Assembly (NCBI RefSeq): GCF_900112445.1
Contig: NZ_FOYY01000003.1
Coordinates: 507,960 to 571,959, forward strand
Origin: Thiomicrospira sp. ALE5
Lineage (GTDB): Bacteria; Pseudomonadota; Gammaproteobacteria; Thiomicrospirales; Thiomicrospiraceae
Direction: 5' to 3'
DNA length: 64,000 nucleotides
Shown: positions 36,697 to 46,619 of the stretch, piece after piece
Numbering within the stretch: the stretch's first letter is position 1
Layout: the number at the start of each line of letters is the position of its first letter
Notes under the pieces: model-generated
Told to the model about the DNA's origin: nothing
Database searches by the model: none
What the model saw: the letters and a program-made list of their open reading frames with translations, nothing else
Position numbers and translations under genes: made by a program

Positions 36697-37398
36697 CTAG
36701 CTTAAAATCTCAAAACGAACATTTTCGTCCACTAAATAAATTTCAACGGCTTGGCCACGATATGCAGGCGCAATGTCATCAGCTAGTAAAAAGAAACCAG
36801 CAATACAGACTAGTTCCGCATCGAATTTCTGCACAAAAATGCGTGCATTTACATTACCGTTGCTACCAGCAAAAAGTTTGCCACGCATCGCACCATAAAC
36901 ATGGACATGACCATCGGCAATAATTTCAGCGCCTGGGTTAACACTCCCTTTAATCACAAGATCGCGATCTTTGGCCACAATTTGTTGGCCAGAACGCACC
37001 GCTCCGCGCACCATCATTGCGGTTTGTGGTAACGATTTGGCTTCAGCATCAACAACTGGTGCAGCCGAATCTAGCGCCTTGTCAACATGCGGTTTATCTT
37101 TTGGATCAAACACCGCTAACCCGGCATAGTTTGCTTGCTCTATCACGCCCTTTTCTTGAGTACGCACGCCAATCGGCACAAGTTCTTGTTGATGTAAAAA
37201 CTCGACTAGCAAAGCCAGAAACATCGGGTCTTCAATAGTGACATCTAACTCAATGACAATTGGTAGACCTTTAAAAAAAGCAGGCGCTTTACTTGTTGTG
37301 TCTGCTAAAGCTTGCGTTACTTGATCAATATCAGCACTCGCTACCTTTAAAATAGATAACGATAGTACTGAGCCTTTAAGACTAACAGGTTGGGGCAT
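36697..37398 (-). CDS. minC: Septum-site inhibitor MinC
   Basis: A 233-residue FtsZ antagonist. The amino domain (about 1-105) blocks FtsZ assembly; a short linker follows; the carboxyl beta-helix (about 125-233) shows MVRGAVRSGQQIVAKDRDLVIKG, VNPGAEIIADGHVHVYGAMRG and the usual end with MinD contacts. It is the first min gene and begins 15 bases after yqiA, so division-site control is tied to the preceding lipid A operon. Confidence 0.95.
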   Translation of the reverse strand: MPQPVSLKGSVLSLSILKVASADIDQVTQALADTTSKAPAFFKGLPIVIELDVTIEDPMFLALLVEFLHQQELVPIGVRTQEKGVIEQANYAGLAVFDPKDKPHVDKALDSAAPVVDAEAKSLPQTAMMVRGAVRSGQQIVAKDRDLVIKGSVNPGAEIIADGHVHVYGAMRGKLFAGSNGNVNARIFVQKFDAELVCIAGFFLLADDIAPAYRGQAVEIYLVDENVRFEILS

Positions 37399-37413
37399 GA
37401 TTTCTCTCTTTAT

Positions 37414-38004
37414 TTAATCCGCATCACAAGACTCAACCAGTGATACGCTGACACCATGACGTTGCATAAACTGGCTGATTTGTTTATCAAATAGACCTAT
37501 TTTTTCGAATTTGTGCCCGCCACCTACCGCACGATGAATCGATGCCCCTTGCAAATAACTTAATGCGCGTTTCGGGTCTAACACCTCATCATCCATTTGC
37601 TGTAATAACAATACACTTTGGAGAGTGCGTTCAGACGGCTGCGCCATAAAATAAGGTTCCAAAGCTTTGCAAACTTCAGCTGTCCAGATAAAACGTTGGT
37701 CTTGACTGGTCTGATCAGTCACATCACCAAGAGGCGCCAAAGGTGGAATAGCCGGATTAATCAGTACGGCCGGAATCTGAAACTTTTCCGCTAAATATAA
37801 GGCATAAAATCCACCCAATGACGCGCCGATAAGCCCCACCGGCTGAGTTTGTGTTTCTAACCACTGCTCTAGCGTATTGATAGCTAACGATATGTTGTCC
37901 GGCAAGGAAGGACAAAAAACCTGGTTGGTGCCAAAGGTTCGCTTGAAGTGTCTCGCTTTAAAACTCAAACCATTTGATTGATAACCATGAATATATGCTA
38001 GCAC
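37414..38004 (-). CDS. YqiA/YcfP-family alpha/beta hydrolase
   Basis: A 196-residue small esterase-like protein. The nucleophile elbow is GASLGGFYAL (Ser near residue 61). LAYIHGYQSNGLSFKA near the start and DDEVLDPKRAL followed by GGGHKF late supply the aspartate and histidine of the triad. YqiA hydrolyses short acyl esters in vitro; its physiological substrate is unknown. It lies between a small membrane protein and minC in the same run. Confidence 0.85.
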   Translation of the reverse strand: MLAYIHGYQSNGLSFKARHFKRTFGTNQVFCPSLPDNISLAINTLEQWLETQTQPVGLIGASLGGFYALYLAEKFQIPAVLINPAIPPLAPLGDVTDQTSQDQRFIWTAEVCKALEPYFMAQPSERTLQSVLLLQQMDDEVLDPKRALSYLQGASIHRAVGGGHKFEKIGLFDKQISQFMQRHGVSVSLVESCDAD

Positions 38005-38014
38005 GCCATCCCTC

Positions 38015-38233
38015 CTAAAACTCTAACCAAGCATCCAATACATACCAAATAATATATCCGCCATACATCACCACAAACACGCCGCTTAATAACGTAATAG
38101 GACGTAAACCTTTAATGCCTTTTTGCTCTGGTAACGCTTCGCCCCGCCACTGCATTTTCTTACGTTCCCATTTGTACTTTATAAACCAAACGAAAAAAAC
38201 AATAACCAGCAGCAAACCCAAAAACTTAAGCAT
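38015..38233 (-). CDS. Small two-helix membrane protein, unknown
   Basis: A 72-residue protein with hydrophobic segments at about 3-18 and 49-67, and a basic stretch KYKWERKKMQWRGE between. Its start overlaps the end of kdsB by 8 bases and it ends 10 bases before yqiA, which supports real expression. I do not recognise its family. Confidence 0.6.
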   Translation of the reverse strand: MLKFLGLLLVIVFFVWFIKYKWERKKMQWRGEALPEQKGIKGLRPITLLSGVFVVMYGGYIIWYVLDAWLEF

Positions 38234-38993
38234 TTAGCAGGCCTGCTATTTTGACACGCACCTTATCAAGCTGCGACTGGGTATCAACGCCAATACCCGC
38301 ATCTTTTAAAGCATCTAATACCAGGATAGGCTCACCCTGCCACAAAACGCGTAATTGCTCTAAACGCTCAAGCATTTCAAGCTCACAAAGCGGCCATTTT
38401 ATATAGCGTTCTACAAATCCAGCGCGATAGGCATAGAGGCCAATATGACGGCGATAAGGCCAAGTTGGCCATTGTTTGGGCTCTTGTGCAAATTCATCTC
38501 GCGCCCAAGGCATGGGGGCACGACTAAAACTCATGGCAAAGCCCTTAGCGTTGGTCACCACTTTCACCGCATGCGGACTAAACAAAGTGTCTAAATCTGT
38601 TATGGGTTCCGATAGGGTCGCCATTTCTACATCATGCCGCCCCATTAAGGCATGCGCAACCTGGTCAATCAGCTCCGGCGGCAGCAAAGGCTCATCACCT
38701 TGTAAATTAACAATCACCTCATCGCAGGGAAGGCAAAGTCGCTCAATCACTTCAGCAATACGCTCTGTACCCGATTCATGACGATCTGAGGTTAAACAAA
38801 CCTCGGCACCCATGGCTAAGCAGGCCTGCTGAACTTCAAAGGATTCAGTAGCGACTACCACCCGAGTTGCGGCGCTTTTAATGGCATTTTGCCACGTCCA
38901 ATACACCATCGGTTGGCCGGCGATATCCAATAATGGCTTACCCATCAAACGGGTCGAGGCATAACGAGCAGGAATAATGACAGTAAAAGCCAT
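38226..38993 (-). CDS. kdsB: CMP-Kdo synthetase KdsB
   Basis: A 255-residue enzyme that activates the lipopolysaccharide sugar Kdo with CTP. It shows the nucleotide-binding start VIIPARYASTRLMGKPLLDI, VNLQGDEPLLPPELID and the later YAYRAGFVERYIKWPLCELE. Length is normal. It lies 4 bases after ycaR and carries two CAGGCCTG copies, one at its extreme end (38238) encoding AGLL before the stop. Confidence 0.96.
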   Translation of the reverse strand: MAFTVIIPARYASTRLMGKPLLDIAGQPMVYWTWQNAIKSAATRVVVATESFEVQQACLAMGAEVCLTSDRHESGTERIAEVIERLCLPCDEVIVNLQGDEPLLPPELIDQVAHALMGRHDVEMATLSEPITDLDTLFSPHAVKVVTNAKGFAMSFSRAPMPWARDEFAQEPKQWPTWPYRRHIGLYAYRAGFVERYIKWPLCELEMLERLEQLRVLWQGEPILVLDALKDAGIGVDTQSQLDKVRVKIAGLLNA

Positions 38994-38997
38994 AGCA

Positions 38998-39204
38998 CTA
39001 GCCTTTTAACTTGCGATAATGTTCAGCTTCCTCAGCACTAATCACTCTAGCTTCGTCCTCTAACATCACCGGAATATCGTCACGAATCGGATAAGCAAGG
39101 TTAGCGGCCGTCGCGATCAGCTCTTGTTTGTCTTTATCATAATAGAGCTTGGTTTTAGTTACCGGGCATACCAAAATATCGAGTAGATTGGGATTTAAAC
39201 TCAT
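38998..39204 (-). CDS. ycaR: Trm112/YcaR-family small protein
   Basis: A 68-residue protein starting [20 protein letters not shown] with later [17 protein letters not shown], the standard YcaR form. Only one of the two cysteine pairs of Trm112 zinc ribbons is hinted at. It usually sits between lpxK and kdsB, exactly as here. The role is unclear. Confidence 0.92.
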   Translation of the reverse strand: MSLNPNLLDILVCPVTKTKLYYDKDKQELIATAANLAYPIRDDIPVMLEDEARVISAEEAEHYRKLKG

Positions 39205-39230
39205 AGCATTCCTCGCCTTATTGACTGATA

Positions 39231-40289
39231 TTAACGAACGAATCGTGGATCTTGCCTAATGGCCTGTAACAGGTTTGCGGCAAAATCATCGGCCATCTTG
39301 ACCTCTACAGGGCATACCCACCAATTCGATCGTGCAAATTTTTGACATTTTACCGCATCTTTACTGGTCATAAGCAAGGGTTTTGCCGGATCAAAGCAAG
39401 CAAAGTCTTGTTCAGTAAAAGGATGATGATCACTAAACGAATGGGGTTCGATAGCTAACCCCGCCTGGGTAAGTGCAGCAAAAAACCGTTCAGGATGTCC
39501 CATTCCAGCCACCGCATAGACAGGCTGACCTATAAAGTCGGTTAATTTTTGCGTCTGATTCGGTTTTGTTAAAGCATAGGCATCGCCGAGCTGCAGCTGA
39601 AAATCAAAGCAACGCGGTCCCTCTTTAAGCCAGGCGGGTGGTGTGCAGGAAACATCGGACAAAGACCTATTAAATAACACAAAATCAATGTCTTGCAGCC
39701 GATCTAAGGATTCACGTAAGGGTCCAGCAGGTAAACATCGGCCATTACCAATACCCGCATTGGGGCGACTCGCATCAAATACAACCAGTTCCAAATCACG
39801 CGCCAAACCATAATGCTGCAAACCATCATCACTAATCACAATATCAACCGGCTCGATGGCTAGCAGGCCTGCTAAGGCTGCGGCGCGATCTCGACAAACC
39901 ACAATCGGATTATCAAAGGCTTGTGCCAACATTAAAGGTTCATCGCCAACTTGAACAGGATCACTGACAGGCGTGACCCGCTCCGGCTGATACCGCGTTG
40001 CACTAGCGTAACCTCGGGCAATCACGCCGACTCGCCAACCTTGCGCTTGAAACAATGGAATCAGCCAACTGATTAACGGTGTTTTACCACTACCGCCGAC
40101 CACTAAATTACCTACCACTAATACCAATGGACTGGCTGGACTAGCCAGACCTTGACTCGTATCAGCTGCACGCTTCGCTTGCTTAAAACCTAGATAACGC
40201 TTAGTGGCTACCCTAGCAACCAGTGCCGCCAGAGGGCTAAGCAACCTACTACGCCAATCATCTTTAAGCCAAAAAGCAGGCCAACTCAT
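39231..40289 (-). CDS. lpxK: Tetraacyldisaccharide 4'-kinase LpxK
   Basis: A 352-residue membrane-bound kinase adding the 4'-phosphate of lipid A. It has the Walker A motif [17 protein letters not shown] (about 62-78) and [17 protein letters not shown] in the second motif. The ATG at 40289 overlaps the stop codon of the upstream antiporter as TGATG, so translation is coupled. In most relatives msbA precedes lpxK; here an antiporter takes that place. CAGGCCTG lies at 39864. Confidence 0.95.
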   Translation of the reverse strand: MSWPAFWLKDDWRSRLLSPLAALVARVATKRYLGFKQAKRAADTSQGLASPASPLVLVVGNLVVGGSGKTPLISWLIPLFQAQGWRVGVIARGYASATRYQPERVTPVSDPVQVGDEPLMLAQAFDNPIVVCRDRAAALAGLLAIEPVDIVISDDGLQHYGLARDLELVVFDASRPNAGIGNGRCLPAGPLRESLDRLQDIDFVLFNRSLSDVSCTPPAWLKEGPRCFDFQLQLGDAYALTKPNQTQKLTDFIGQPVYAVAGMGHPERFFAALTQAGLAIEPHSFSDHHPFTEQDFACFDPAKPLLMTSKDAVKCQKFARSNWWVCPVEVKMADDFAANLLQAIRQDPRFVR

Positions 40290-42265
40290 CAGCAAATAAC
40301 ACACAAATTGGTTAAACGACTTTCGACCCTGGTTAAATTTTCCTGCGTGCCAAATAACACCAACACATCACCCGGCATGAGTATCGTATCGGGTTGTGGG
40401 CTTAAGTTGCGTTCACCATCTCGAACCAACGCATTTAGCTCAACTTGATCCCCTTCCAGGTCTAACTCGTCTAAACGCTTGCCAATCGCCGAACTGCCTT
40501 CGGTTAAGGCAATCGAATGCAAATATTCAGGCAAATTAATACAGTCGTTAATCTCCACCGTACTTCGAAACAACTCACGCATCATTTGATAGCGGTCAAC
40601 GCGCGAGTCTTGCAAGGTTCGCGCGACTTTCGCTAGGGGCATTTTCAAAGCCAACATTGCATGTGAGCTCAACATAATGCCAGCCTCGAAGGTTTCTGGA
40701 ATCACTTCAGTGGCTCCCGCACGACGCAGCTCTTCGACATGAATTTCATCACGGGTGCGAACTAAAATAGGCACTTCAGGGTTGAGTAATCGCGCTAGCT
40801 TTAAGGTTTTAAGTGTGGCCGGCAAATCATCATGGCAAATCAGTAACAGCTTCGCCTTTGGCACGCCTACCGCTTCCAGCACGGTTAAATCAGACGAATC
40901 CCCATAATAAACCGGCTCACCGCCCAAACGCGCTTCTTTAACCCGTCCAGCATCCATGTCCAAGGCCACATAATTAATTTTTTCTTTTTCAAGCATATGC
41001 CCGACAATCTGACCAATCCGACCATAGCCTGAAATGACCACATGCTCTTCAGAAGCAGTAGGCGCTAATTCCGAATCACTTGTCATTGCCAATATAGGTT
41101 TTCTTGGTTTAAACCAACTAGCAATCGTTTGATTATAACGAATTAAAAAAGGTGCCAAGATCATTGAGAATAGCACAGAAGTAAGAACAATCTGCGCCAT
41201 GCGATCTTCTAGAATGCTGGCATCAATACCAATAGCCAATAAGGCAAAACCAAACTCACCCCCAACCGCTAAAATTAAGCCGGTGCGAATCGCGGTTTGC
41301 AAATCAATGCCAGACACTCTGACAATCAATGTAACTAATAAAATTTTAATCACAAAGATAGCTAAGGTGACCAGCAGGACTTCAACCCAAATATCGGGTA
41401 GCGAAAAAGGATTAAACAGCATACCAATGCTAATAAAAAACAAGCCCAACAGGACATCTTTGAACGGACGAATGGTCGATTCAACTTGATGTTTAAATTC
41501 TGTTTCCGCTAGCATCATACCCGCTAAGAAGGCCCCAAATGCCATGGATAGACCCAAACTCATGGTCGTCCAAGCCGCGACCAAGGACACAAACAACACA
41601 GTTAGCGTAAACAACTCCGCCGAATTACGTTGTGCCACCATGTGAAAAAATGGCTTAAACAAATAGCGACCTAAAAAGAACACTAATAAAAACGCCAACA
41701 CCGCTTTTAATAATGCCCAACTTAAATCCATCGCCATGGCTTGCGTACTGGCAATCGCTAGCACAGGAATCACCACCACAAAGGGCACCGCGGTAATATC
41801 TTGGAACACTGACAGGGTTGTGCCTAAGCGACCATGACGCGTTTGGCCTTCGCCCTGCTCCGCTAGCTGTTTAATAATAATCGTACTGGATGACTGGGCA
41901 AACACCGCACCAATTACAAATGCGGCGATAGCGGGGACGCCCATTAACCACAAGATCACGGCGACCACTGCTGTCGTGAGTACAACTTGCGCGGTACCCA
42001 AGCCCAAAATCGTATGGCGTGACGCATAAATTTGCGCCATCGAAAAACTCAACCCGATAGTAAATAGCAGAAAGACAATACCAAACTCAGCAATCAGACG
42101 AATAAATTCTTCTTCAATAACCGGACCGGGCGTGTAGGAACCCAATAAGACACCTACAGCAAGATAGCCCAAACTAGCAGGTATCTGCAAACGCTTGAAC
42201 AACAGAATAATAAAAACAGTTAACCCAAGCAGAATAATAACTTGGGTCAAGGTTTGTTCTAGCAT
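40289..42265 (-). CDS. CPA2-family cation/proton antiporter (Kef-like)
   Basis: A 658-residue protein with about 12 membrane helices (1-380) of the CPA2 exchanger fold, including LAGMMLAETEFKHQVESTI, then a RCK/TrkA-N domain with the nucleotide-binding GYGRIGQIVGHMLEK (about 410-425) and a TrkA-C domain (about 570-650). This resembles KefB/YbaL-type potassium/proton exchangers gated by nucleotides. The lack of a KefF/KefG partner argues against strict glutathione gating. It is coupled to lpxK by overlap. Confidence 0.9.
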   Translation of the reverse strand: MLEQTLTQVIILLGLTVFIILLFKRLQIPASLGYLAVGVLLGSYTPGPVIEEEFIRLIAEFGIVFLLFTIGLSFSMAQIYASRHTILGLGTAQVVLTTAVVAVILWLMGVPAIAAFVIGAVFAQSSSTIIIKQLAEQGEGQTRHGRLGTTLSVFQDITAVPFVVVIPVLAIASTQAMAMDLSWALLKAVLAFLLVFFLGRYLFKPFFHMVAQRNSAELFTLTVLFVSLVAAWTTMSLGLSMAFGAFLAGMMLAETEFKHQVESTIRPFKDVLLGLFFISIGMLFNPFSLPDIWVEVLLVTLAIFVIKILLVTLIVRVSGIDLQTAIRTGLILAVGGEFGFALLAIGIDASILEDRMAQIVLTSVLFSMILAPFLIRYNQTIASWFKPRKPILAMTSDSELAPTASEEHVVISGYGRIGQIVGHMLEKEKINYVALDMDAGRVKEARLGGEPVYYGDSSDLTVLEAVGVPKAKLLLICHDDLPATLKTLKLARLLNPEVPILVRTRDEIHVEELRRAGATEVIPETFEAGIMLSSHAMLALKMPLAKVARTLQDSRVDRYQMMRELFRSTVEINDCINLPEYLHSIALTEGSSAIGKRLDELDLEGDQVELNALVRDGERNLSPQPDTILMPGDVLVLFGTQENLTRVESRLTNLCVIC

Positions 42266-42314
42266 GCTAGTTTGCCTCGGTGGCTTTGAAATGAATTATG
42301 TAAGATTCTAGCAA

Positions 42315-42342
42315 AAATAAGCCTATTAGCGCAGGCTTATTT
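42315..42342 (-). terminator. Terminator after the P-type ATPase operon
   Basis: A perfect 10-base stem, AAATAAGCCT (42315-42324) and AGGCTTATTT (42333-42342), with an 8-base loop, followed on the minus strand by TTTTT. It lies 17 bases after the ATPase stop codon and isolates that operon from the Kef-like gene. Confidence 0.85.
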
Positions 42343-42358
42343 CAGTGTTTAATTGAGC

Positions 42359-45097
42359 TTATGTTGCCGTAAAATAGCGTCTGCGCACCCATTTTTCCAT
42401 TTCAACCAAAATAAACACCAACAAACCAAACATCAAGATACGAATCCAGTCTTCAGCCGCAATCGGCGTGGTTCCAAACAGCGTATTCATGAAAGGCGCG
42501 TAGGTAAATGCTAACTGCAACACCACCAAAGTACCCACTGCAATCCACATAGCCTTACTGCCAAACAAACCATCCATACTAAAAACATGCTGATCAATGT
42601 AGCGCAAATTAAATAGATAAAATATCTGACCCGCTACCAAGGTATTAATAGCGACTGTTCGGGCATATTCATCCATCACACCCTGCATATCCATATAAAC
42701 GAAATGACCAAAGGTACCCGCCCACAGCAGTAATGCTACAAACGGAATTCGCCATAGCATTAATCCAGATAATAACGGCATATCAGGTCGGCGCGGATGG
42801 CGGCGCATCACGCCCGGTTCGGTAGGCTCAAAAGCTAACGCCATCGCCAGCGTGACCGAGGTCACCATGTTGACCCACAATACCTGCACCGGCGTCAAAG
42901 GTAATTGATGCGCGAGTAAAATCGCAAATATGATCGTCAAGGATTGACCGGCATTGGTGGGCAGCATGTGCAAAATCGATTTACGGATATTGTTATACAC
43001 CGTTCGACCTTCTCTAACCGCACGCGCTATGGATGCAAAGTTATCATCAGCCAATACCATCTCAGACGCTTCTTTTGAGGCTTCAGTGCCTTTGCGCCCC
43101 ATGGATATACCGACATCGGCTCGTTTTAGCGCCGGGGCGTCATTCACCCCATCACCGGTCATCGCAGTGACATGGCCTTGGGCCTGCAGAGCCGCCACCA
43201 ACCGCAACTTATGTTCCGGGCTAGTACGCGCAAAAATATCTACCCGAGTGACCACCTCTTGCAAGGTCTGGTCATCCATTTGCTCAATCTCTTGACCTGT
43301 CACCGCAGTTTGACCATCGCCAATGCCAAGTTGCAAACCAATTGCTTTTGCAGTGGCGGCGTGATCACCGGTGATCATTTTTACCCGAATACCGGCTTGA
43401 TGACATTCTGCGACGGCCTCAATCGCTTCTTCTCTTGGCGGATCAATAATGCCAAATAAATTGAGCAATATCGCCCCGTCTTGCACATCATTAAAGCCCA
43501 GCTCTAACTGGCTAGCCGGTACAGGTTTTACCGCAATCGCTAAAACTCGCTGCCCACGCTCCGCCAGTTTTTCCATTGCCTGATGCCAAAAATCCACATC
43601 AATCGGCACATCGCCCTGCTGAGTACGCTGCTGCTGACACATCGCCAGTATTTTTTCAGGCGCACCTTTGATAAAAATATAGCCCTGTTGCTCATGATCA
43701 TGATGCAAAGTGGCCATGAATTTGTGATCGGATTCAAATGGAATCAAATCGGTACGAGGGCAGAGGCCCGCTTCCGTCTGCGGATCGAGCCCTACTTTCA
43801 TTGCAGCCGCTAATAATGCCCCTTCAGTTGGATCACCATTAACCTGCCAATCGTCTTCTTTTTCAACCAACCAGCTATCATTACATAACAAGGCGCCCTT
43901 TAAACCCATCGCCAAGGCTGGTTCCAGTTGATCCTGTTCCAACATCTGTCCTGCCAGTTCAATACTACCCTGCGGTGCATAGCCTACCCCGGTAAGTTGA
44001 TATTCATGATCAGCCGTCACCAAGGCCTGCACCGTCATTTCATTTCGGGTTAGGGTCCCGGTTTTATCAGAACAAATGGTGGTGACGGCACCCAGGGTTT
44101 CGACCGCTGGTAGACGGCGAATAATCGCGTTACGCTTAGCCATTTTTTGCACACCAATGGCCAGAGTAATGGTCATAATGGCTGGCAACCCTTCAGGAAT
44201 GGTGGATACTGCCAAACTCACTGCCGCCAAAAACATCTCGGCCGCAGCGTAATCTCGCACCCAATACCCAAAAGCAAAAATGAGTGCCGATAAGAAAATG
44301 ATAATGATCGATAAAATGCGCCCAAACTCGGCGGTTTGGCGCAACAATGGTGTCGAAATCGTTTCCACACTAGATAGCATGGCACTAATCCGACCAATTT
44401 CCGTTTGCTGACCGGTTGCAATCACCACGCCGCGCCCGCGCCCAAAACTGACTAGGGTGCCAGAATAAGCCAAGGATAATCGATCACCTAAAGAGGCACT
44501 GGTCGCGACCGGTTCAGTGCGTTTTTCGACTGGCACCGATTCACCGGTCAATACCGCCTCCTCAATACGCAAGCTGCGCGTATCAATCAAGCGCAAATCC
44601 GCTGGCACTTTATCCCCGGCTTGAAGTAAAACAATATCACCCGACACCAGTTGATCCGCTTCAACAGTTTGACGCTGCCCATTTCGCAACACCACCGCTT
44701 GGGGTGATAGCATATTACGAATGGCATCTAATGCCTGCTCAGCTTTACCTTCTTGCACATAACCAATACTCGCATTGATGAACACCACGGCCAAAATAAC
44801 AAAGGTGTCCACCCAATGTTCTAAAAACGCCGTACCCACCGCCGCCGCGATCAAGATATAAATCAGGATATTATTAAACTGACGCAACAGCCGCACCAGT
44901 GGCCCGCTGCGTTGGCTGGTCTCGATGCGGTTCGGCCCAAACTCCGCCAATCGGTCTGCCACTTGCTCCGAACTTAACCCTTGCTCACTGCTATTAAAGT
45001 GCGCCAAGGCTTTATCAGCCTTATTAGCATGCCAATTAGATAGGTTATCATCCGGTTGTTTGCTAATTGCTGTCTGGGTCGATTCAGTCACAACCAC
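42359..45097 (-). CDS. P2-type cation-transporting ATPase
   Basis: A 912-residue P-type ATPase. It has an amino-terminal cation ATPase domain, TGES (184-187) in the actuator, the membrane-4 motif IPEGLP (300-305) as in calcium pumps, the phosphorylated Asp344 (SDKTGTLT), KGAPEK and TGDGVNDAPALK, and six carboxyl helices. It resembles PacL/SERCA-type pumps more than heavy-metal or K/Kdp types; Ca or Na export are both possible. It begins 6 bases after the DUF1538 gene and ends 17 before a terminator. No CAGGCCTG copy occurs in 2.7 kb. Confidence 0.93.
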   Translation of the reverse strand: MVVTESTQTAISKQPDDNLSNWHANKADKALAHFNSSEQGLSSEQVADRLAEFGPNRIETSQRSGPLVRLLRQFNNILIYILIAAAVGTAFLEHWVDTFVILAVVFINASIGYVQEGKAEQALDAIRNMLSPQAVVLRNGQRQTVEADQLVSGDIVLLQAGDKVPADLRLIDTRSLRIEEAVLTGESVPVEKRTEPVATSASLGDRLSLAYSGTLVSFGRGRGVVIATGQQTEIGRISAMLSSVETISTPLLRQTAEFGRILSIIIIFLSALIFAFGYWVRDYAAAEMFLAAVSLAVSTIPEGLPAIMTITLAIGVQKMAKRNAIIRRLPAVETLGAVTTICSDKTGTLTRNEMTVQALVTADHEYQLTGVGYAPQGSIELAGQMLEQDQLEPALAMGLKGALLCNDSWLVEKEDDWQVNGDPTEGALLAAAMKVGLDPQTEAGLCPRTDLIPFESDHKFMATLHHDHEQQGYIFIKGAPEKILAMCQQQRTQQGDVPIDVDFWHQAMEKLAERGQRVLAIAVKPVPASQLELGFNDVQDGAILLNLFGIIDPPREEAIEAVAECHQAGIRVKMITGDHAATAKAIGLQLGIGDGQTAVTGQEIEQMDDQTLQEVVTRVDIFARTSPEHKLRLVAALQAQGHVTAMTGDGVNDAPALKRADVGISMGRKGTEASKEASEMVLADDNFASIARAVREGRTVYNNIRKSILHMLPTNAGQSLTIIFAILLAHQLPLTPVQVLWVNMVTSVTLAMALAFEPTEPGVMRRHPRRPDMPLLSGLMLWRIPFVALLLWAGTFGHFVYMDMQGVMDEYARTVAINTLVAGQIFYLFNLRYIDQHVFSMDGLFGSKAMWIAVGTLVVLQLAFTYAPFMNTLFGTTPIAAEDWIRILMFGLLVFILVEMEKWVRRRYFTAT

Positions 45098-45103
45098 TCC
45101 TAA

Positions 45104-46612
45104 CTAGGGTTTTGAAGGCGTTCGCAAGCGGCGTTTTGTCATCTTCTGCGCAATAATGCTGTAACCCAATACCGTAATCATTGGGAACACCGAAGCAAAT
45201 GCAATCAAACCAAAGCCATCCATTAAGATATTTCGGCCTTCAATATTGGTCGCCAGATAAATCCCAAACGCGGTAATCAACGGTACGGTAATCTCGGACG
45301 TGGTCACCCCACCCAAATCAAACGCAAAGGCATGCATTTCTTTCGGCGAGAAAAACACCAACACCACCACAAACGTATAAAGCAAGGTAATCAGCAACCA
45401 GATATCCATGCCGTGGACAATTTTATAGGTGCCGAGCAAAATACCAAAACCAACGCCTACCGCTACCAAGATACGAATCAAGGTCACGTTTAAACTCAGT
45501 TCTGAATATCTATCCGCCTGCTTAATCACCGCCACCAAAGCCGGTTCGGCCATGGTGGTACCAAAGCCGACCAAAAACGCAAACAACAGAATAAAGAACA
45601 CACTATTCATATCTACCAGACTGCCGGCAATGGATTCACCAATTGGGAATAAGCCCAGTTTGATCCCTAGAATAAAGCCATAAAGCCCGATTACCAAGAA
45701 TACAAAACCGATCACCACACGCGGCAAATTTGGTAAACGCTTACGTAATACCAAAAATTGGAAGATAAAAATCGTCGCTAATATCGGCAAGATATTTAAG
45801 AAGGTATCGAAAATGCCCGCTAAAATCGCCATAGGCGCAAAGTCCGCCAATGTATAGGCCTCTTCAATCGGTTTTTCATAACCGACACCCAACATGCTCA
45901 AGTCGTCGCCCAGCGCAAAAATACCATAGAGCTGAATACTGATCATCGGTGTAATCGCCGCCAGCGCGACAAAACCAAACCCATCACGCAATACACTGCG
46001 GCCACGAATCGAGGAGGCAATACCAATACCTATCGCGACAATCAGCGGAACCGTGGCCACATTGGTCGCCACCCCGCCGGAGTCATAGGCTAAGCCGATA
46101 ATTTCTTTCGGGGTAAAAGCGGTAATGACCAATACGATAATGTAACCCGTAATAATGATCTTCGACACCGACCAGCCAAACAAAGCTCGCAAAATACCAA
46201 AGGCGGTAATCGCACCCACCGACGAGGCAATAATTAAGCGCAGAGTAAAGGCATCAATCGCCCCCTGGGTGATTTCTTCGGCTTGCAGCGCGACCGCGAT
46301 AATCGCTGGTTCGGCGATTGAGGCGGAAAAACCAATCGCAAAGCCAAATAATACAAACAGCACCACCGAGCGCTTTTGCAGAAACTCGTTAGACAGCGAG
46401 TTCCCTAACGGAAACACCCCGACTTCTAGACCAACCAGGAAAAACGCCACGCCAATAACAACTATCGCAAAGCCTATCGCAATGGATATAACGTTATCCG
46501 GTACGGTTTGAAAAACCAGCAATTGAAAACCAATAATAATGATCAAAATTGGCAAGATATTGCGGGCAGACTCCAACAGTGCGTGTTGCAGTTGTTTTAG
46601 GATTTCGTTCAT
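45104..46612 (-). CDS. DUF1538 membrane protein, internally duplicated
   Basis: A 502-residue protein with about 12-14 membrane helices made of two similar halves. Matching pieces are SIAEPAIIAVALQ and TMAEPALVAVIKQ, FPLGNSL and FPIGESI, YDSGGVATN and FDLGGVTTS, and GRSVLRDGFG and GRNILMDGFG. The acidic residues in membrane parts, repeated in each half, look like transport sites. DUF1538 proteins have been proposed to exchange monovalent cations for protons in halophiles, which I recall without being able to check. It sits between a CBS protein and a P-type ATPase. Confidence 0.88.
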   Translation of the reverse strand: MNEILKQLQHALLESARNILPILIIIIGFQLLVFQTVPDNVISIAIGFAIVVIGVAFFLVGLEVGVFPLGNSLSNEFLQKRSVVLFVLFGFAIGFSASIAEPAIIAVALQAEEITQGAIDAFTLRLIIASSVGAITAFGILRALFGWSVSKIIITGYIIVLVITAFTPKEIIGLAYDSGGVATNVATVPLIVAIGIGIASSIRGRSVLRDGFGFVALAAITPMISIQLYGIFALGDDLSMLGVGYEKPIEEAYTLADFAPMAILAGIFDTFLNILPILATIFIFQFLVLRKRLPNLPRVVIGFVFLVIGLYGFILGIKLGLFPIGESIAGSLVDMNSVFFILLFAFLVGFGTTMAEPALVAVIKQADRYSELSLNVTLIRILVAVGVGFGILLGTYKIVHGMDIWLLITLLYTFVVVLVFFSPKEMHAFAFDLGGVTTSEITVPLITAFGIYLATNIEGRNILMDGFGLIAFASVFPMITVLGYSIIAQKMTKRRLRTPSKP

Positions 46613-46619
46613 AACAACA

